Positions 1-9,920 of a DNA stretch of 64,000 nucleotides are shown piece by piece. The notes under the pieces were generated by a model, which had not been told where the DNA came from, searched no databases, and was given only the letters and a program-made list of their open reading frames with translations. A program made the translations under genes and the position numbers. The stretch comes from Leeuwenhoekiella palythoae (GTDB lineage Bacteria; Bacteroidota; Bacteroidia; Flavobacteriales; Flavobacteriaceae): NCBI RefSeq assembly GCF_900130045.1, contig NZ_FQXT01000003.1, positions 730,560 through 794,559 of the forward strand. Direction: 5' to 3'. Each line of letters begins with the position of its first letter. Positions within the stretch are counted from its first letter, which is position 1.

Positions 1-2463
1 ATCATTATTGGTGTCTATATAACGTATATCACCAGGTTGTACAACGTTCTGTTCTGGATTAGCTGTAAAAACAGCATCAACTTCAGCTTGATTCTGGTAA
101 ATACCATCAGTTACAAGACCATAAAAATGGAATAAAGGTTCACCGGGTTCAGCTCTTATAATTCGCTCTCCTTCAAAACCATCAAAGAAAAATTGTTCAG
201 AGCTCCCTCCAAGATTTAATACTTTATTGGAACTGGTTCCCAGGTTTAAATTTACAGACCAAGTAAAATCCCCCTCATAATCATTATATCCTAATGCCAA
301 TTCTACTCCTTGTGTTTCAACAGAACCGGCATTCGAAGCAAAGGTAGAAGAGCTGTATCCAAAAGAAAGCGGTAGCTGTATATCTACCAATAATTCATCA
401 CTTCGGTTTTTATAGTATTCAAGTGATGCTGTAAATTGATTATTAAAAGCCCCAAAATCTAGACCTACATTCAACATACTGGTTTCCTCCCATTTTAAAT
501 CTGGATTAGCAAGACCATTTGGGGTAGTTCCAATTGCTGCCTGACCATCAATTGGATACACGAAATCACTAAATAATGTTGTTGAATATCTATAATCGGC
601 TATGCGGTCACTACCAGTTATACCATAACTACCTCTAAGTTTTAATGTGCCTATTTCACTGTCGCTCATAAACTCTTCACCCGCTATATTCCAGCCTGCC
701 GAAAAAGCAGGAAAATTTCCCCATCGATTATTGGCTCCAAATCGGGAGGAAGCATCACGTCTAAAAGATGCTGATAAAATGTATCTATTATCATAATCAT
801 AATTTACGCGTGCGAGGTAACTTAAACGGTTATTTTCAAAAGTTGAACTCCCAGCCGATTGCTGCTCACTACCTAATTCTTTGATATCATTTGATATGGT
901 ATTACGGGCTTCAGCACTAAAATTTTCAGTTTTACTAGTATATCGTTCTGCCAACGCCAAAACTTCAAGATTATGGACATCATCAAAGGTCTTATTATAA
1001 GTAATACTGTTATCAAAAGTAATGGCTTGACCTCGAGTACTTCCTCTTAATGCAAAGGCGAAATTTTGGAAATGCGTCGCGCCGATATTATCATCGTTAT
1101 AAGCAGGTGTAAATTGGTTAGTTAATCCGTCAAAAAAGTCAAGACCTACCTGAGATCTGAAGCTTAGCCCATCCAATATTTCATATTCGGCATATATATT
1201 TCCAATTACAGAGACATTTCTAGTTTCAAAATCACTGAGTGTTTGTACTCGAACAGGGTTTTCGGCGTCCTGGCCATCAGCAGCGCTATTCGGCCCTTGG
1301 AAACCTCCCAAGTTATTCGGATTGTAAATATTTAAATATGGAGCAACCTTGATGGCGTGTTCAATAAGTGAGCGACCACCACTTTCTAAAATAGGCTTGG
1401 TTTTGCTAAAAGCAACAGACATGGTTTCTCCAATTTTGAATTTACCTGCCTTGTATTCAGAATTAGCTCTAAAAGCCAATCTTTCAAAACCTGAATTAAT
1501 CACAGCTCCTTCCTGATCCTGATAGTTTGCAGAAAAACGATAAGTACCGTGTTCATTACCTCCAGCATACGCTACGTTATAATTTTGAATGAGACCTGAT
1601 TCAAAAATAGCGTCTTGAAAGTCGGTATAATTGTTTAAGAAATCTGCCGGCCTATCAATGGTTGTACCTATTTCATTAGCAAATTGTAAATATTGCTCGG
1701 TATTTAGTGTATTATAGCGCTTATAAATTGTTTGAAATCCTGAGTATGCACTTACACTGAGGGTTCCGCGACCTGACTTACCTTTTTTAGTAGTTACCAA
1801 AACAACCCCGTTAGATCCCAAAGATCCATATAATGCAGTAGTTGAGGCATCCTTTAAAATGGAATATGATTCAATGTCTGATGGACTAATACCGGAAAGG
1901 TTCCCTACAATAACCCCATCTACAACATATAAAGGGTCATTATTACCAAAGGTGCCTAAACCTCTAATACGTACATTAGGGGTGGTACCTGGAGCACCAG
2001 CATTTGTCACAGTAACCCCAGGTGCTCTACCTTGCAGGGCCTGTTCTGCATTTGTTACAGGTAAAGCTTCAACGGCTTCAGATCCCACCGTTGAGATAGC
2101 TCCAGTAACTTTAGTTCTACTTTGAGAACCATAGGCAACTACTACGACATCCTCTAAAGCTTGTGCCGACTCTTGAAGCGTTATATTAAAGGTAGTTTGG
2201 CTACCCACTGTAATTTGCTGTTCTTCGAATCCAACATAACTAATTAGTAGTACATCTGAAGCACTAACTCCATCAATAGCGAATTGGCCGTCAAAGTCAG
2301 TTGAAGCACCTTTTGTGGTACCTATAACTGCCACTGAGGCTCCCGGCAAAGGCAAACCTGTTGGATCTTTAACAACTCCTGTTACAGTCATCGTTTGGCT
2401 ATATCCAGAATAACCTACAAAAAGGATTAACAGGGTTAAATAAATGAATCTAATTTTATTCAT
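1..2463 (-). CDS. SusC/RagA-like TonB-dependent receptor, 3' end outside window
   Basis: Outer-membrane TonB-dependent transporter of the SusC class, which imports oligosaccharides together with a SusD lipoprotein. The first 821 codons are visible and stay open to the left edge, so the C-terminal barrel is missing. Visible parts: signal peptide (about residues 1-23, ending GYSGYSQ), a carboxypeptidase-regulatory-like domain (about 25-105, with PLPGASV and TDFDGQF), then the plug domain (about 110-230, with RIRGLGTF and LKDASTTALYGSLGSNG), then barrel strands. The ATG at 2463 gives a normal signal peptide. It is divergent from the DUF255 gene and not obviously part of the xylan locus; a SusD partner would be expected beyond the left edge. 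Substrate unknown. Confidence 0.93.
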   Translation of the reverse strand, partial: MNKIRFIYLTLLILFVGYSGYSQTMTVTGVVKDPTGLPLPGASVAVIGTTKGASTDFDGQFAIDGVSASDVLLISYVGFEEQQITVGSQTTFNITLQESAQALEDVVVVAYGSQSRTKVTGAISTVGSEAVEALPVTNAEQALQGRAPGVTVTNAGAPGTTPNVRIRGLGTFGNNDPLYVVDGVIVGNLSGISPSDIESYSILKDASTTALYGSLGSNGVVLVTTKKGKSGRGTLSVSAYSGFQTIYKRYNTLNTEQYLQFANEIGTTIDRPADFLNNYTDFQDAIFESGLIQNYNVAYAGGNEHGTYRFSANYQDQEGAVINSGFERLAFRANSEYKAGKFKIGETMSVAFSKTKPILESGGRSLIEHAIKVAPYLNIYNPNNLGGFQGPNSAADGQDAENPVRVQTLSDFETRNVSVIGNIYAEYEILDGLSFRSQVGLDFFDGLTNQFTPAYNDDNIGATHFQNFAFALRGSTRGQAITFDNSITYNKTFDDVHNLEVLALAERYTSKTENFSAEARNTISNDIKELGSEQQSAGSSTFENNRLSYLARVNYDYDNRYILSASFRRDASSRFGANNRWGNFPAFSAGWNIAGEEFMSDSEIGTLKLRGSYGITGSDRIADYRYSTTLFSDFVYPIDGQAAIGTTPNGLANPDLKWEETSMLNVGLDFGAFNNQFTASLEYYKNRSDELLVDIQLPLSFGYSSSTFASNAGSVETQGVELALGYNDYEGDFTWSVNLNLGTSSNKVLNLGGSSEQFFFDGFEGERIIRAEPGEPLFHFYGLVTDGIYQNQAEVDAVFTANPEQNVVQPGDIRYIDTNND

Positions 2464-2555
2464 ATTGCAAAAATTTTGAATTAAAAGCTGGTTTTAAAAT
2501 GAGACTAAGCATAAATACATCGATTTCGTGAGTGAATCAAATTTGACTTAATATC

Positions 2556-2591
2556 ACAAATGTATTTGGTGTTCAGCACATTACCCTACAA
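2556..2591 (-). promoter_or_regulatory. candidate promoter of the left-edge SusC gene
   Basis: On the minus strand TACATTTG (2564-2557) fits the Bacteroidota -7 box TAnnTTTG perfectly, with a TTG (2591-2589) 24 nt upstream, slightly longer than the usual 17-23 nt. The box is embedded in ACAAATGTATTTGG, a 14-base string found again upstream of the SusC gene at 39674. The predicted leader would be about 85-90 nt. The rest of the 2464-2746 gap is AT-rich with nothing else recognised. Confidence 0.4.
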
Positions 2592-2746
2592 CAAATGAAG
2601 CAACCTATATCATTATTGTTGCAAATAGCAATATGTACATTCAATTATTGAAGATAATTGAATTTTTAGATAGATTAATTTTGCTTATCTAATATAAACA
2701 GAATAATTTTTGAATATTTTTAAAATTTATTCGCAATTTCATTGCT

Positions 2747-4846
2747 ATGATACCTTTCCTAAAATCGTTTGTATTCTATTTTTTCTCCCTACTACTCTTT
2801 GGTGGATGTATAGATCACGCTCAACAAACTAAAACATTTAAACACACCAATTCTTTAGTTGGAGAAACCAGTCCATACCTCTTAAAACATGCGCATAATC
2901 CTGTTGATTGGCAACCTTGGAATGATTCGATATTTGATCAGGCCAAATTGGAAAATAAACTTATCATAATCAGTATCGGCTATTCATCGTGTCACTGGTG
3001 TTCAGTAATGGAAGAAGAAACATTTTCTGATGATTCCATAGCTGATTTTATGAATGCTAACTTTGTGAATGTAAAGGTAGATCGAGAGGAGCGTCCAGAT
3101 ATCGATCAACTCTATATGACTGCGTTACAATTGATGAATGGTTCAGGGGGCTGGCCTTTAAATATTATAGTATTACCTAACGGCCAACCTCTATATGGTG
3201 GAACGTATCACACCAAAGAAAATTGGCTAAGCTCTCTTAAGCTAATTGACAGTTTGTATAAAAAAGATCCGATCAACGCTAATAACTATGCTCGACAAGT
3301 AACCGCAAGAATCAAAGAACTTAATCAGTATGCTATCCGCAATACCTTAACATCGAATTATTCTCCTGAGGTTTTCAATGAGCTTATAAGCAAATGGCAA
3401 GTGAAATGGGATTTTTATAATGGCGGAATTCAAGGGAGTCAAAAATTTATGTTACCTGTTAACTTAAATTTTTTATTGGATCACGGCATACTCACTAAGG
3501 ATCAAAATATTTTAGATTTCGTTGAATTGACTTTAGATCAAATAATGTCGAAAGGTGTAAATGACCATATAGATGGAGGATTTTACAGGTATTCGACTGA
3601 CAAACATTGGATCACACCACATTTTGAAAAGATGTTGTATGACAATGCTCAAATGGTAAGTGTTTATGCTAAAGCATATCAATACTTTCGCAAGCCTCAA
3701 TATAAAGATGTTCTGGAACAGACCTTAAATTTTCTTACAACTAAGTTAAAAACTCAAGAAGATGTATTTCAATCTTCAATCGATGCAGAAACTGATGGAA
3801 TAGAAGGTTTATACTACACGATTACTGATGACCAAATCAAGAAATATGTAACTGTTAGACCTGATCTTTTTATGGACTATTTCCAAATCAATAATCAGAA
3901 GAGAAACGGTTCTATCAGATTTCATCTATACCAAGATCAACCCGATTCTCTATTTATTGTAAGCCATAAAATGGAGTTGAGAAAATTAACTGAACTTAAA
4001 GATCAATGGCGACAAAACATATTAAAACTCAGAGCTCAAAATGAACAGCCTGCTAAAGATGATAAAATCATTATATCGTGGAATGCGCTAACTATAGAGG
4101 CTTTTGTTGATGCGTATTTAGCTAGCAAGAATCAGCATTATTTGCAACAAGCCGAATCAACTTTCAAGACTTTAATGCGAACGGCTTATTTCAATGAAGA
4201 TCTAATACATTCCTATAAAAAAAATAGCAGTAAGATTAGAGGCTTTTTAGACGACTATAGTTTTATGATTGCGGCTTGCTTAAAACTATATAAGGCAACA
4301 GGATCTCAAGAATATGCAGTCCAAGCATTGCATCTCACCAATCGGGTTAATGAAATTTTTAGTAGTGCAGATTCTCCCTTTTTTAAATATTCCAGCTCTG
4401 ATGAATTGATAGCACCAATTATAAAGACTAATGATGATGTACTCCCTTCTGGAAATTCTGTTATGGCTCATAATCTTTTCATATTATCTCACCTCTTCTA
4501 TCAAGATGAATTTGAACATCAAGCTAAAAAGATGCTTGAAGGGATGAATGAGCATATAATTTCAGAGCCTGGATCCTATCCCCTGTGGTTATCATTATAT
4601 CAAAATCACGTTTATCCATATTATGATATTGCTATATCGGGCGAAAACAGCGAAAACCTGAGTTTTGAAATGATAAACTTAAACATTCCCAATTCTTTGA
4701 TTGTTTTCAACAACACTCAAAATGAGGTTCCTATATTTGAAGATAGGTGGCAACCAAAGGAAACGCTAATATACATATGTGAACAGCGCAGTTGTAAGTT
4801 TCCAGTTAAAACAATATCAGAAGCCAAAAGCTTGATGAATTTTTAA
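2747..4846 (+). CDS. DUF255 / thioredoxin-like (YyaL, SPATA20-type) lipoprotein
   Basis: Member of the DUF255 family: an N-terminal thioredoxin-fold domain (about residues 33-195) with a CHWC redox-type motif (C82, C85), followed by an alpha/alpha toroid resembling N-acylglucosamine 2-epimerases and six-hairpin glycosidases. 699 residues is typical of the family. The N-terminus is hydrophobic and ends in FGGC (C21), a plausible lipoprotein signal, so the protein is probably anchored in the cell envelope; many homologues are cytoplasmic. The biochemical role of the family is unsettled, and no sugar substrate is implied by position. It is convergent with the esterase gene, stop-to-stop gap about 30 nt. 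The ATG at 2747 is the only start that preserves the signal peptide. Confidence 0.88.
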   Translation: MIPFLKSFVFYFFSLLLFGGCIDHAQQTKTFKHTNSLVGETSPYLLKHAHNPVDWQPWNDSIFDQAKLENKLIIISIGYSSCHWCSVMEEETFSDDSIADFMNANFVNVKVDREERPDIDQLYMTALQLMNGSGGWPLNIIVLPNGQPLYGGTYHTKENWLSSLKLIDSLYKKDPINANNYARQVTARIKELNQYAIRNTLTSNYSPEVFNELISKWQVKWDFYNGGIQGSQKFMLPVNLNFLLDHGILTKDQNILDFVELTLDQIMSKGVNDHIDGGFYRYSTDKHWITPHFEKMLYDNAQMVSVYAKAYQYFRKPQYKDVLEQTLNFLTTKLKTQEDVFQSSIDAETDGIEGLYYTITDDQIKKYVTVRPDLFMDYFQINNQKRNGSIRFHLYQDQPDSLFIVSHKMELRKLTELKDQWRQNILKLRAQNEQPAKDDKIIISWNALTIEAFVDAYLASKNQHYLQQAESTFKTLMRTAYFNEDLIHSYKKNSSKIRGFLDDYSFMIAACLKLYKATGSQEYAVQALHLTNRVNEIFSSADSPFFKYSSSDELIAPIIKTNDDVLPSGNSVMAHNLFILSHLFYQDEFEHQAKKMLEGMNEHIISEPGSYPLWLSLYQNHVYPYYDIAISGENSENLSFEMINLNIPNSLIVFNNTQNEVPIFEDRWQPKETLIYICEQRSCKFPVKTISEAKSLMNF

Positions 4847-4876
4847 AGGTTTGAAATTCGTGTATTAAGATATTTG

Positions 4877-6823
4877 TTAATCAGAATCATTTCTGAAAGG
4901 TGCAGCCGGTAGTCCTTCTTCATTAAATATATTAGCAGTATCCGGGTTGTCTGCCCAGGCATAACGAATAAATTGTGGATGAATCACTTTAGGACTTTTT
5001 AAAATAACGCAATCCTTAACTAATTCAGCCTTTGCCCAGTAAAATTTGCGGTCCTTACCTGCGATCGCAAAGCCTCTTGGATGTTCTCCTTGAATCACTA
5101 AATTAGAGCCAAATGTGTTGAAATGAACCTGAATTTGATCCTTCTCCACTATAACAGAATCAATCCTAGGGCTTTGATAGATAACGTCTTCCTTATAAAC
5201 GATGTTTTTTGCTGCCAAGGCTAACCTATGGCCTACATCTTTTTTATTAAGCGGATGAATATCATTCCATTCTCCTATATCAATAGTTACTGCAATGGCC
5301 GTATGATCGAGATCCAAAACCGATTGTTGTGCTTCGCGCATGACGGCCCAATCACTTTCTGTTGGTTCATCATTGGATTGAAGGTAATTTGCAAGTTGCA
5401 CCACAAAAAATGGTAAATTATCATCATTCCAGTCCTCTCTCCATTTTGCTATAAGTGTTTTTATCAATGTATCGTACTCATCAGCATTATCAACATTGGA
5501 TTCTCCTTGATACCACAATACACCTGAAAATCTGTACCGAATCAATGGATGTATCATAGCATTGTATAGACCACTAGCCTTCCAGCGTATAAAAGTCTGA
5601 GGTCTTAATGGGTGTAATTCAGCTCCCAGTTTATAGCGCCATGCTCCCACTAAGTCGACTTCATTTCCATCAGCAAATTGTAGATTATATTGCTTATCGT
5701 CAACAAATCCTCCTTGTCCCCTTTCATTTATAACCTTAATTATAATAGTATTTGTAGATTCTAGTACATCCTCAGGAATAGTATAAATTCTTGGGGGATA
5801 TTGATATGTCGTATTACCGATAAAACGCCCATTTACAAATACTGAGTCTGCATCCACAATACGGCCTAGATTTAACGTAGCTTTTTGTCCTTTATGATTA
5901 TTGTCCAGTTTAAATCGCTTGTGGAACCATACTACTCCGTTTTTATTGCCTAAAGAAGTATTGGACCAATAGTCAGGTATATTGATAGTATTCCATTGGG
6001 TCGAATCAATGTTTCCTAATTTCCAATTTTGTTTTATTCCAAGATCTTTTTGATTTAAATCAGCATACCAATTCTGAATGCGGTTTTGATCACTTTGAAT
6101 AATACTATCTCTAAATTCTTGATTTTGATAATTTTTAGCCTCTTCAAATGCCAAAGGGTATGGAGCTAGATCATCTAAACTTAACCAAGATTCAATTGGA
6201 GAGCCTCCTAGACTAGAGTTTATAATACCTACAGGAACGTTTTGGTCTTGATGAATTTCCTTCGAAAAAAAATAGGACACTGCGGCAATTTCATCAATAG
6301 AATTTTCATCCAACTTTAACCATTGACCTCCAGATAAGGTATCACGAGGAGCTGAAAATTCATATTCCTTTGGTACTTCAAAATAACGAATGTTGGGATA
6401 GTTGGCATTTTGAATTTCATCTTGATAAAGCGGTGCTACTCGGCGCATAGGTAATTCCATATTAGACTGACCAGAACATAAATACACATCCCCCAAAAGA
6501 ATGTCTTTAATTATAATTTGCTCATCTTTAGAAGTTATAGATATCTGATATGGACCAGGATCATTCGGTGTATTAAAATTTGCTATCCAAATTCCTTTAT
6601 CTCCTGTAGTCACCGTTTTTGTACTATTTAGAAAAGTAATACTTATCAAGGTATTCGTATCGGAATATCCCCAAATGGCAACATTGGTATTACGCTGTAA
6701 AATCATTCCGTCGCTTATGAGCTTAGGCAATCTAATATTGGCCTCAAGTCCTTGTAGGGTTACTATAAAGAAAAATATTAAAATAACATAGAGTTGTTTA
6801 GTCTTCTGTTGTTCTGTTGTCAT
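4877..6823 (-). CDS. sialate O-acetylesterase-like (SASA) carbohydrate acetyl esterase
   Basis: SGNH-type esterase of the SASA family. The Ser block GQSNMELPM (S120) sits after a small N-terminal beta domain. The mid-domain motif WYQGESN and the C-terminal DIHP motif complete the catalytic set, and a galactose-binding-like beta-sandwich (about residues 260-395) is inserted between the halves. The N-terminus has a hydrophobic stretch (about 11-27), suggesting export to the periplasm. The family includes sialic-acid esterases and the xylan/xyloglucan acetyl esterases grouped as CE20. Because the neighbours degrade glucuronoxylan, removal of O-acetyl groups from xylose is the likelier role (inference). 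It is divergent from the GH67 operon. Length of 648 residues is normal for this multidomain type. Confidence 0.85.
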   Translation of the reverse strand: MTTEQQKTKQLYVILIFFFIVTLQGLEANIRLPKLISDGMILQRNTNVAIWGYSDTNTLISITFLNSTKTVTTGDKGIWIANFNTPNDPGPYQISITSKDEQIIIKDILLGDVYLCSGQSNMELPMRRVAPLYQDEIQNANYPNIRYFEVPKEYEFSAPRDTLSGGQWLKLDENSIDEIAAVSYFFSKEIHQDQNVPVGIINSSLGGSPIESWLSLDDLAPYPLAFEEAKNYQNQEFRDSIIQSDQNRIQNWYADLNQKDLGIKQNWKLGNIDSTQWNTINIPDYWSNTSLGNKNGVVWFHKRFKLDNNHKGQKATLNLGRIVDADSVFVNGRFIGNTTYQYPPRIYTIPEDVLESTNTIIIKVINERGQGGFVDDKQYNLQFADGNEVDLVGAWRYKLGAELHPLRPQTFIRWKASGLYNAMIHPLIRYRFSGVLWYQGESNVDNADEYDTLIKTLIAKWREDWNDDNLPFFVVQLANYLQSNDEPTESDWAVMREAQQSVLDLDHTAIAVTIDIGEWNDIHPLNKKDVGHRLALAAKNIVYKEDVIYQSPRIDSVIVEKDQIQVHFNTFGSNLVIQGEHPRGFAIAGKDRKFYWAKAELVKDCVILKSPKVIHPQFIRYAWADNPDTANIFNEEGLPAAPFRNDSD

Positions 6824-6912
6824 AATAGTAATGTTTAGATACTAAGGATATTTTAATACCATTGACTTAATCCAAGATCAAGATGCATTTTGTCTAATAT
6901 AGTTATGGTCTA

Positions 6913-6946
6913 TTGTACTATATGTTATCAAAAATAACTAAATTTG
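6913..6946 (+). promoter_or_regulatory. promoter of the GH67-SDR-uxuA-GH115 operon
   Basis: TTG at 6913-6915 and TAAATTTG at 6939-6946 are separated by 23 nt, matching the Bacteroidota housekeeping consensus TTG-N17-23-TAnnTTTG. Transcription would start near 6953, leaving a leader of about 75 nt before the ATG at 7028. This also argues against a TTG at 6944 being the translation start, as it lies inside the -7 box. Confidence 0.65.
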
Positions 6947-7027
6947 ACAGAATTAAAACAATTTGCAGAAAACATTATTATAAAAACGAAATCGTTATCG
7001 CTCGTTACTCACCTAATCTTAAAACCT

Positions 7028-9178
7028 ATGCCAAAATTCAGTTTTCTTCTATTATTATTGCTTTTTAATCTAGGAAACGCACAAAATACAAGGAATTTAT
7101 GGTTGCAATATGACCTAGTTACAGACCCTGTAGTACTGAGAACTTACAAAGAACAGTTAAATGCTGTAGACATAAGATCAGCCGCACTAAATAAGCAAGT
7201 AATTCAGGATGAATTACAAACGGGAATCTTATCTATGCTTGGTAAGCATCTATCATTTACTTCTTCTAATGCTGAAGTGGTAATTGCAAAGCTTAAAGAT
7301 TTAGACGCTAATGAAAAACAGCAAGTATCTAAAACTCCTAAATTAGAATCTGATGGCTATATTATAAAAACTATTCCTAAAGGCTCTAAGGATGTAATTC
7401 TTATCTCGGGCCTATCTGATAATTCATTATTATATGGAACTTTTCATTTTCTTAGGTTGCTTCAACTGCACGAATCCTTAAGCGATTTAGACTTAGTTGA
7501 AAATCCAAAGCTTAGTATAAGGATATTAAATCATTGGGATAATTTGGATCGTACTGTTGAGCGAGGCTACGCTGGGTTCTCCATTTGGGATTGGCATCAT
7601 TTACCTGGTTTAATCAAAAAAGAATATATTGAATACGCTCGCGCGAATGCTTCAATAGGTCTGAACGGAACCGTCTTAAACAATGTAAATGCAAGCGCAT
7701 ATATCTTACAAGATGAATATTTAGACAAAGTTAAGGCACTAGCTGATGTGTTTAGACCATACGGTATCAAAGTGTATTTAACAGCAAGGTTTTCTGCACC
7801 TATAGAAATAGGAGGCTTAGATACTGCAGATCCATTATCAAGTGAAGTTCAGCGTTGGTGGAAAGACAAAGCAGATGAAATTTACAATTTAATTCCAGAT
7901 TTTGGAGGATTTTTAGTCAAAGCAAATTCAGAAGGTCAACCTGGTCCGAATAATTATGGGCGATCTCACGTAGAAGGAGCGAATATGTTGGCTGATGCGC
8001 TAGCACCACACCAGGGCGTTGTTATGTGGCGGGCTTTTGTCTATTCAGACGAAAAACCTGAGGACAGGGCAAAACAGGCTTATACTGAGTTTATTCCATT
8101 TGACGGCGAATTTAAAGACAATGTACTCCTTCAGGTAAAAAATGGTCCTATTGATTTTCAGCCAAGAGAGCCATTTCATCCTTTGTTCAGTGGTATGCAA
8201 AAGACACCATTAATGATGGAATTCCAAATTACTCAAGAATATTTAGGAGGTATGTCGCATTTGGTTTTTTTACCTCAATTATTTGAAGAAACATTACAGT
8301 CCGACACTTTTATAAAAGGTAAAAACAGTACGGTTTCGAAAGTATTAGTTGGTGACTTAAGCGGCCAAAAAGTAACAGGAATTGCAGGGGTATCCAATAT
8401 TGGCACCGCACGTAATTGGACGGGACACCCCTTTGCACAAGCCAATTGGTTTGGTTTTGGCCGCCTAGCTTGGAACCCTGATCTATCAGCCAAAGCTATT
8501 GCTGAAGAATGGTTAAAAATGACTTTTTCAACCGACCCTGATTTTGTTGAACCAATGAGCACGTTACTCTTAAATTCTAGAGAGGCGGTTGTAAATTATA
8601 TGACTCCTTTAGGATTGCATCATATTATGGCCGAAGGGCATCATCAGGGCCCAGGGCCTTGGGTTGATGGTTTAGCACGAGAAGATTGGACCTCTGTTTA
8701 TTATCACAAAGCAGACAGCTTGGGACTAGGATTTGATCGTACAGCATCAGGAAGTGATGCTTTATCTCAATATGGGACTGAGATTGAGAAAGCCTATTCA
8801 AAAATAGAAACAACACCAGAAAAATATTTGCTTTGGTTTCATCACGTCCCTTGGGATTATAAATTAAAGAATGGACATTCTCTCTGGTATAATCTTGCTA
8901 GACATTATCAGGATGGGGTTCTGAAAGTTGAGGATATGATTAGTACTTGGGAGCAAATGCAACCTTATGTTGATGAATACGTTTTTCGTCAAACGCAAAT
9001 GCTTTTAAACATACAATTGAAAGAGTCTAAATGGTGGCGAGATGCTTGTTTGTTATATTTTCAACAATTTTCAAATATGGAGATGCCCGCATTTATTCCT
9101 CATGCAAAACACGCTCTTGATTATTATAAATCTATCCAGAGACCTTATGCTCCTGGCATTAAACCTTCGTGGGACTAA
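7028..9178 (+). CDS. GH67 alpha-glucuronidase
   Basis: Removes (4-O-methyl-)glucuronic acid from the non-reducing-end xylose of glucuronoxylo-oligosaccharides. GH67 hallmarks are seen: the block HWDNLDRTVERGYAG, the acid region KANSEGQPGP, and the later D/E pair around FQPREPFHPL and MMEFQITQEYLG, which match the family's catalytic carboxylates. 716 residues is the usual length. Starting at the ATG at 7028 gives a clean signal peptide (MPKFSF...GNAQ), so the enzyme is periplasmic; an upstream TTG would add 28 residues and overlaps a promoter box. It is the first gene of a tight operon: the next ATG begins one base after the stop. It complements GH115, which acts on internal substituted xylose. 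Confidence 0.95.
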   Translation: MPKFSFLLLLLLFNLGNAQNTRNLWLQYDLVTDPVVLRTYKEQLNAVDIRSAALNKQVIQDELQTGILSMLGKHLSFTSSNAEVVIAKLKDLDANEKQQVSKTPKLESDGYIIKTIPKGSKDVILISGLSDNSLLYGTFHFLRLLQLHESLSDLDLVENPKLSIRILNHWDNLDRTVERGYAGFSIWDWHHLPGLIKKEYIEYARANASIGLNGTVLNNVNASAYILQDEYLDKVKALADVFRPYGIKVYLTARFSAPIEIGGLDTADPLSSEVQRWWKDKADEIYNLIPDFGGFLVKANSEGQPGPNNYGRSHVEGANMLADALAPHQGVVMWRAFVYSDEKPEDRAKQAYTEFIPFDGEFKDNVLLQVKNGPIDFQPREPFHPLFSGMQKTPLMMEFQITQEYLGGMSHLVFLPQLFEETLQSDTFIKGKNSTVSKVLVGDLSGQKVTGIAGVSNIGTARNWTGHPFAQANWFGFGRLAWNPDLSAKAIAEEWLKMTFSTDPDFVEPMSTLLLNSREAVVNYMTPLGLHHIMAEGHHQGPGPWVDGLAREDWTSVYYHKADSLGLGFDRTASGSDALSQYGTEIEKAYSKIETTPEKYLLWFHHVPWDYKLKNGHSLWYNLARHYQDGVLKVEDMISTWEQMQPYVDEYVFRQTQMLLNIQLKESKWWRDACLLYFQQFSNMEMPAFIPHAKHALDYYKSIQRPYAPGIKPSWD

Positions 9179-9179
9179 T

Positions 9180-9920
9180 ATGAGAAAAAAAATAGCACTT
9201 ATTACTGGAGGAAATTCCGGACTTGGTTTTGCTACTGCAAAAAAATTCTGTGACGAAAATATCATTACCTATATCATCGGTAGAACCTATGATAAAACTG
9301 AAAAAGCACAAACGCAATTAGGCCCTAATGCCAGATCTTATATTTTAGACCTGTCTGAGCTGGAAAAAATTCCTTCTGCTGTCAAGCAAATTGCCGAGGA
9401 AGCAGGTGGCATTGATATTTTAGTAAACAATGCAGGAATAAATATGAAAAAAAATTTTCTAGAAGTAGAAGATCAGGAATTTCAGAGTATCATTCATACC
9501 AACCTAACCAGTGTTTTTGTAATAACGAGAGAGGTGACCAAAGTGATGAAAGAGCAAAACTCAGGCAGTATTATTAACATCAGTTCCATGGCAGCAAAAT
9601 ATGGAATTCCTAAGGTTGTGGCGTATACTGCTAGCAAAGCTGCCATCGAAGGAATGACGCGATCTATGGCGGTTGACCTTGCCCCGTATGGTATACGTGT
9701 GAATTGTGTAGCTCCTGGTTTTATCAAAACAAAAATGTCAAGTAAAGCTTTGGATAGCGATCCTGAGCGAAAAAACAAAGTATTGAATAGAACACCGATG
9801 GCCAAACTAGGTGATCCTGAAGACATTGCTGATACTGTCTTTTATTATGCCTCAAATATGTCAAAATTTACCACCGGCACTATACTATGTGTAGATGGTG
9901 GCAACTCAATTGGATTTTAA
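9180..9920 (+). CDS. SDR oxidoreductase, probable D-fructuronate reductase / mannonate dehydrogenase
   Basis: Classical short-chain dehydrogenase of 246 residues. Cofactor motif TGGNSGLG (9-16), NNAG (83-86), catalytic Ser in the ISS block (about 135), and Y149-x3-K153 are all present. No signal peptide, so cytoplasmic. The start chosen is the ATG one base after the GH67 stop; a longer in-frame extension would lie inside the GH67 gene. Because uxuA follows without any gap, the likely reaction is D-fructuronate to D-mannonate, the step before mannonate dehydratase, done in many Bacteroidota by an SDR instead of canonical UxuB. This assignment is by context; SDR sequence alone does not fix substrate. 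Confidence 0.85.
   Translation: MRKKIALITGGNSGLGFATAKKFCDENIITYIIGRTYDKTEKAQTQLGPNARSYILDLSELEKIPSAVKQIAEEAGGIDILVNNAGINMKKNFLEVEDQEFQSIIHTNLTSVFVITREVTKVMKEQNSGSIINISSMAAKYGIPKVVAYTASKAAIEGMTRSMAVDLAPYGIRVNCVAPGFIKTKMSSKALDSDPERKNKVLNRTPMAKLGDPEDIADTVFYYASNMSKFTTGTILCVDGGNSIGF

Noticed and set aside
2704..2712. TAATTTTTG as -7 box for the DUF255 gene
   Set aside because: The spacing within the box is one base too long and no TTG lies at the right distance.
6944..7027. N-terminal extension of the GH67 gene from a TTG
   Set aside because: The TTG lies inside a good -7 promoter box, and the extension would bury the signal peptide.
9042..9179. N-terminal extension of the SDR gene
   Set aside because: It lies inside the GH67 coding sequence; the cofactor motif follows directly after the ATG at 9180.
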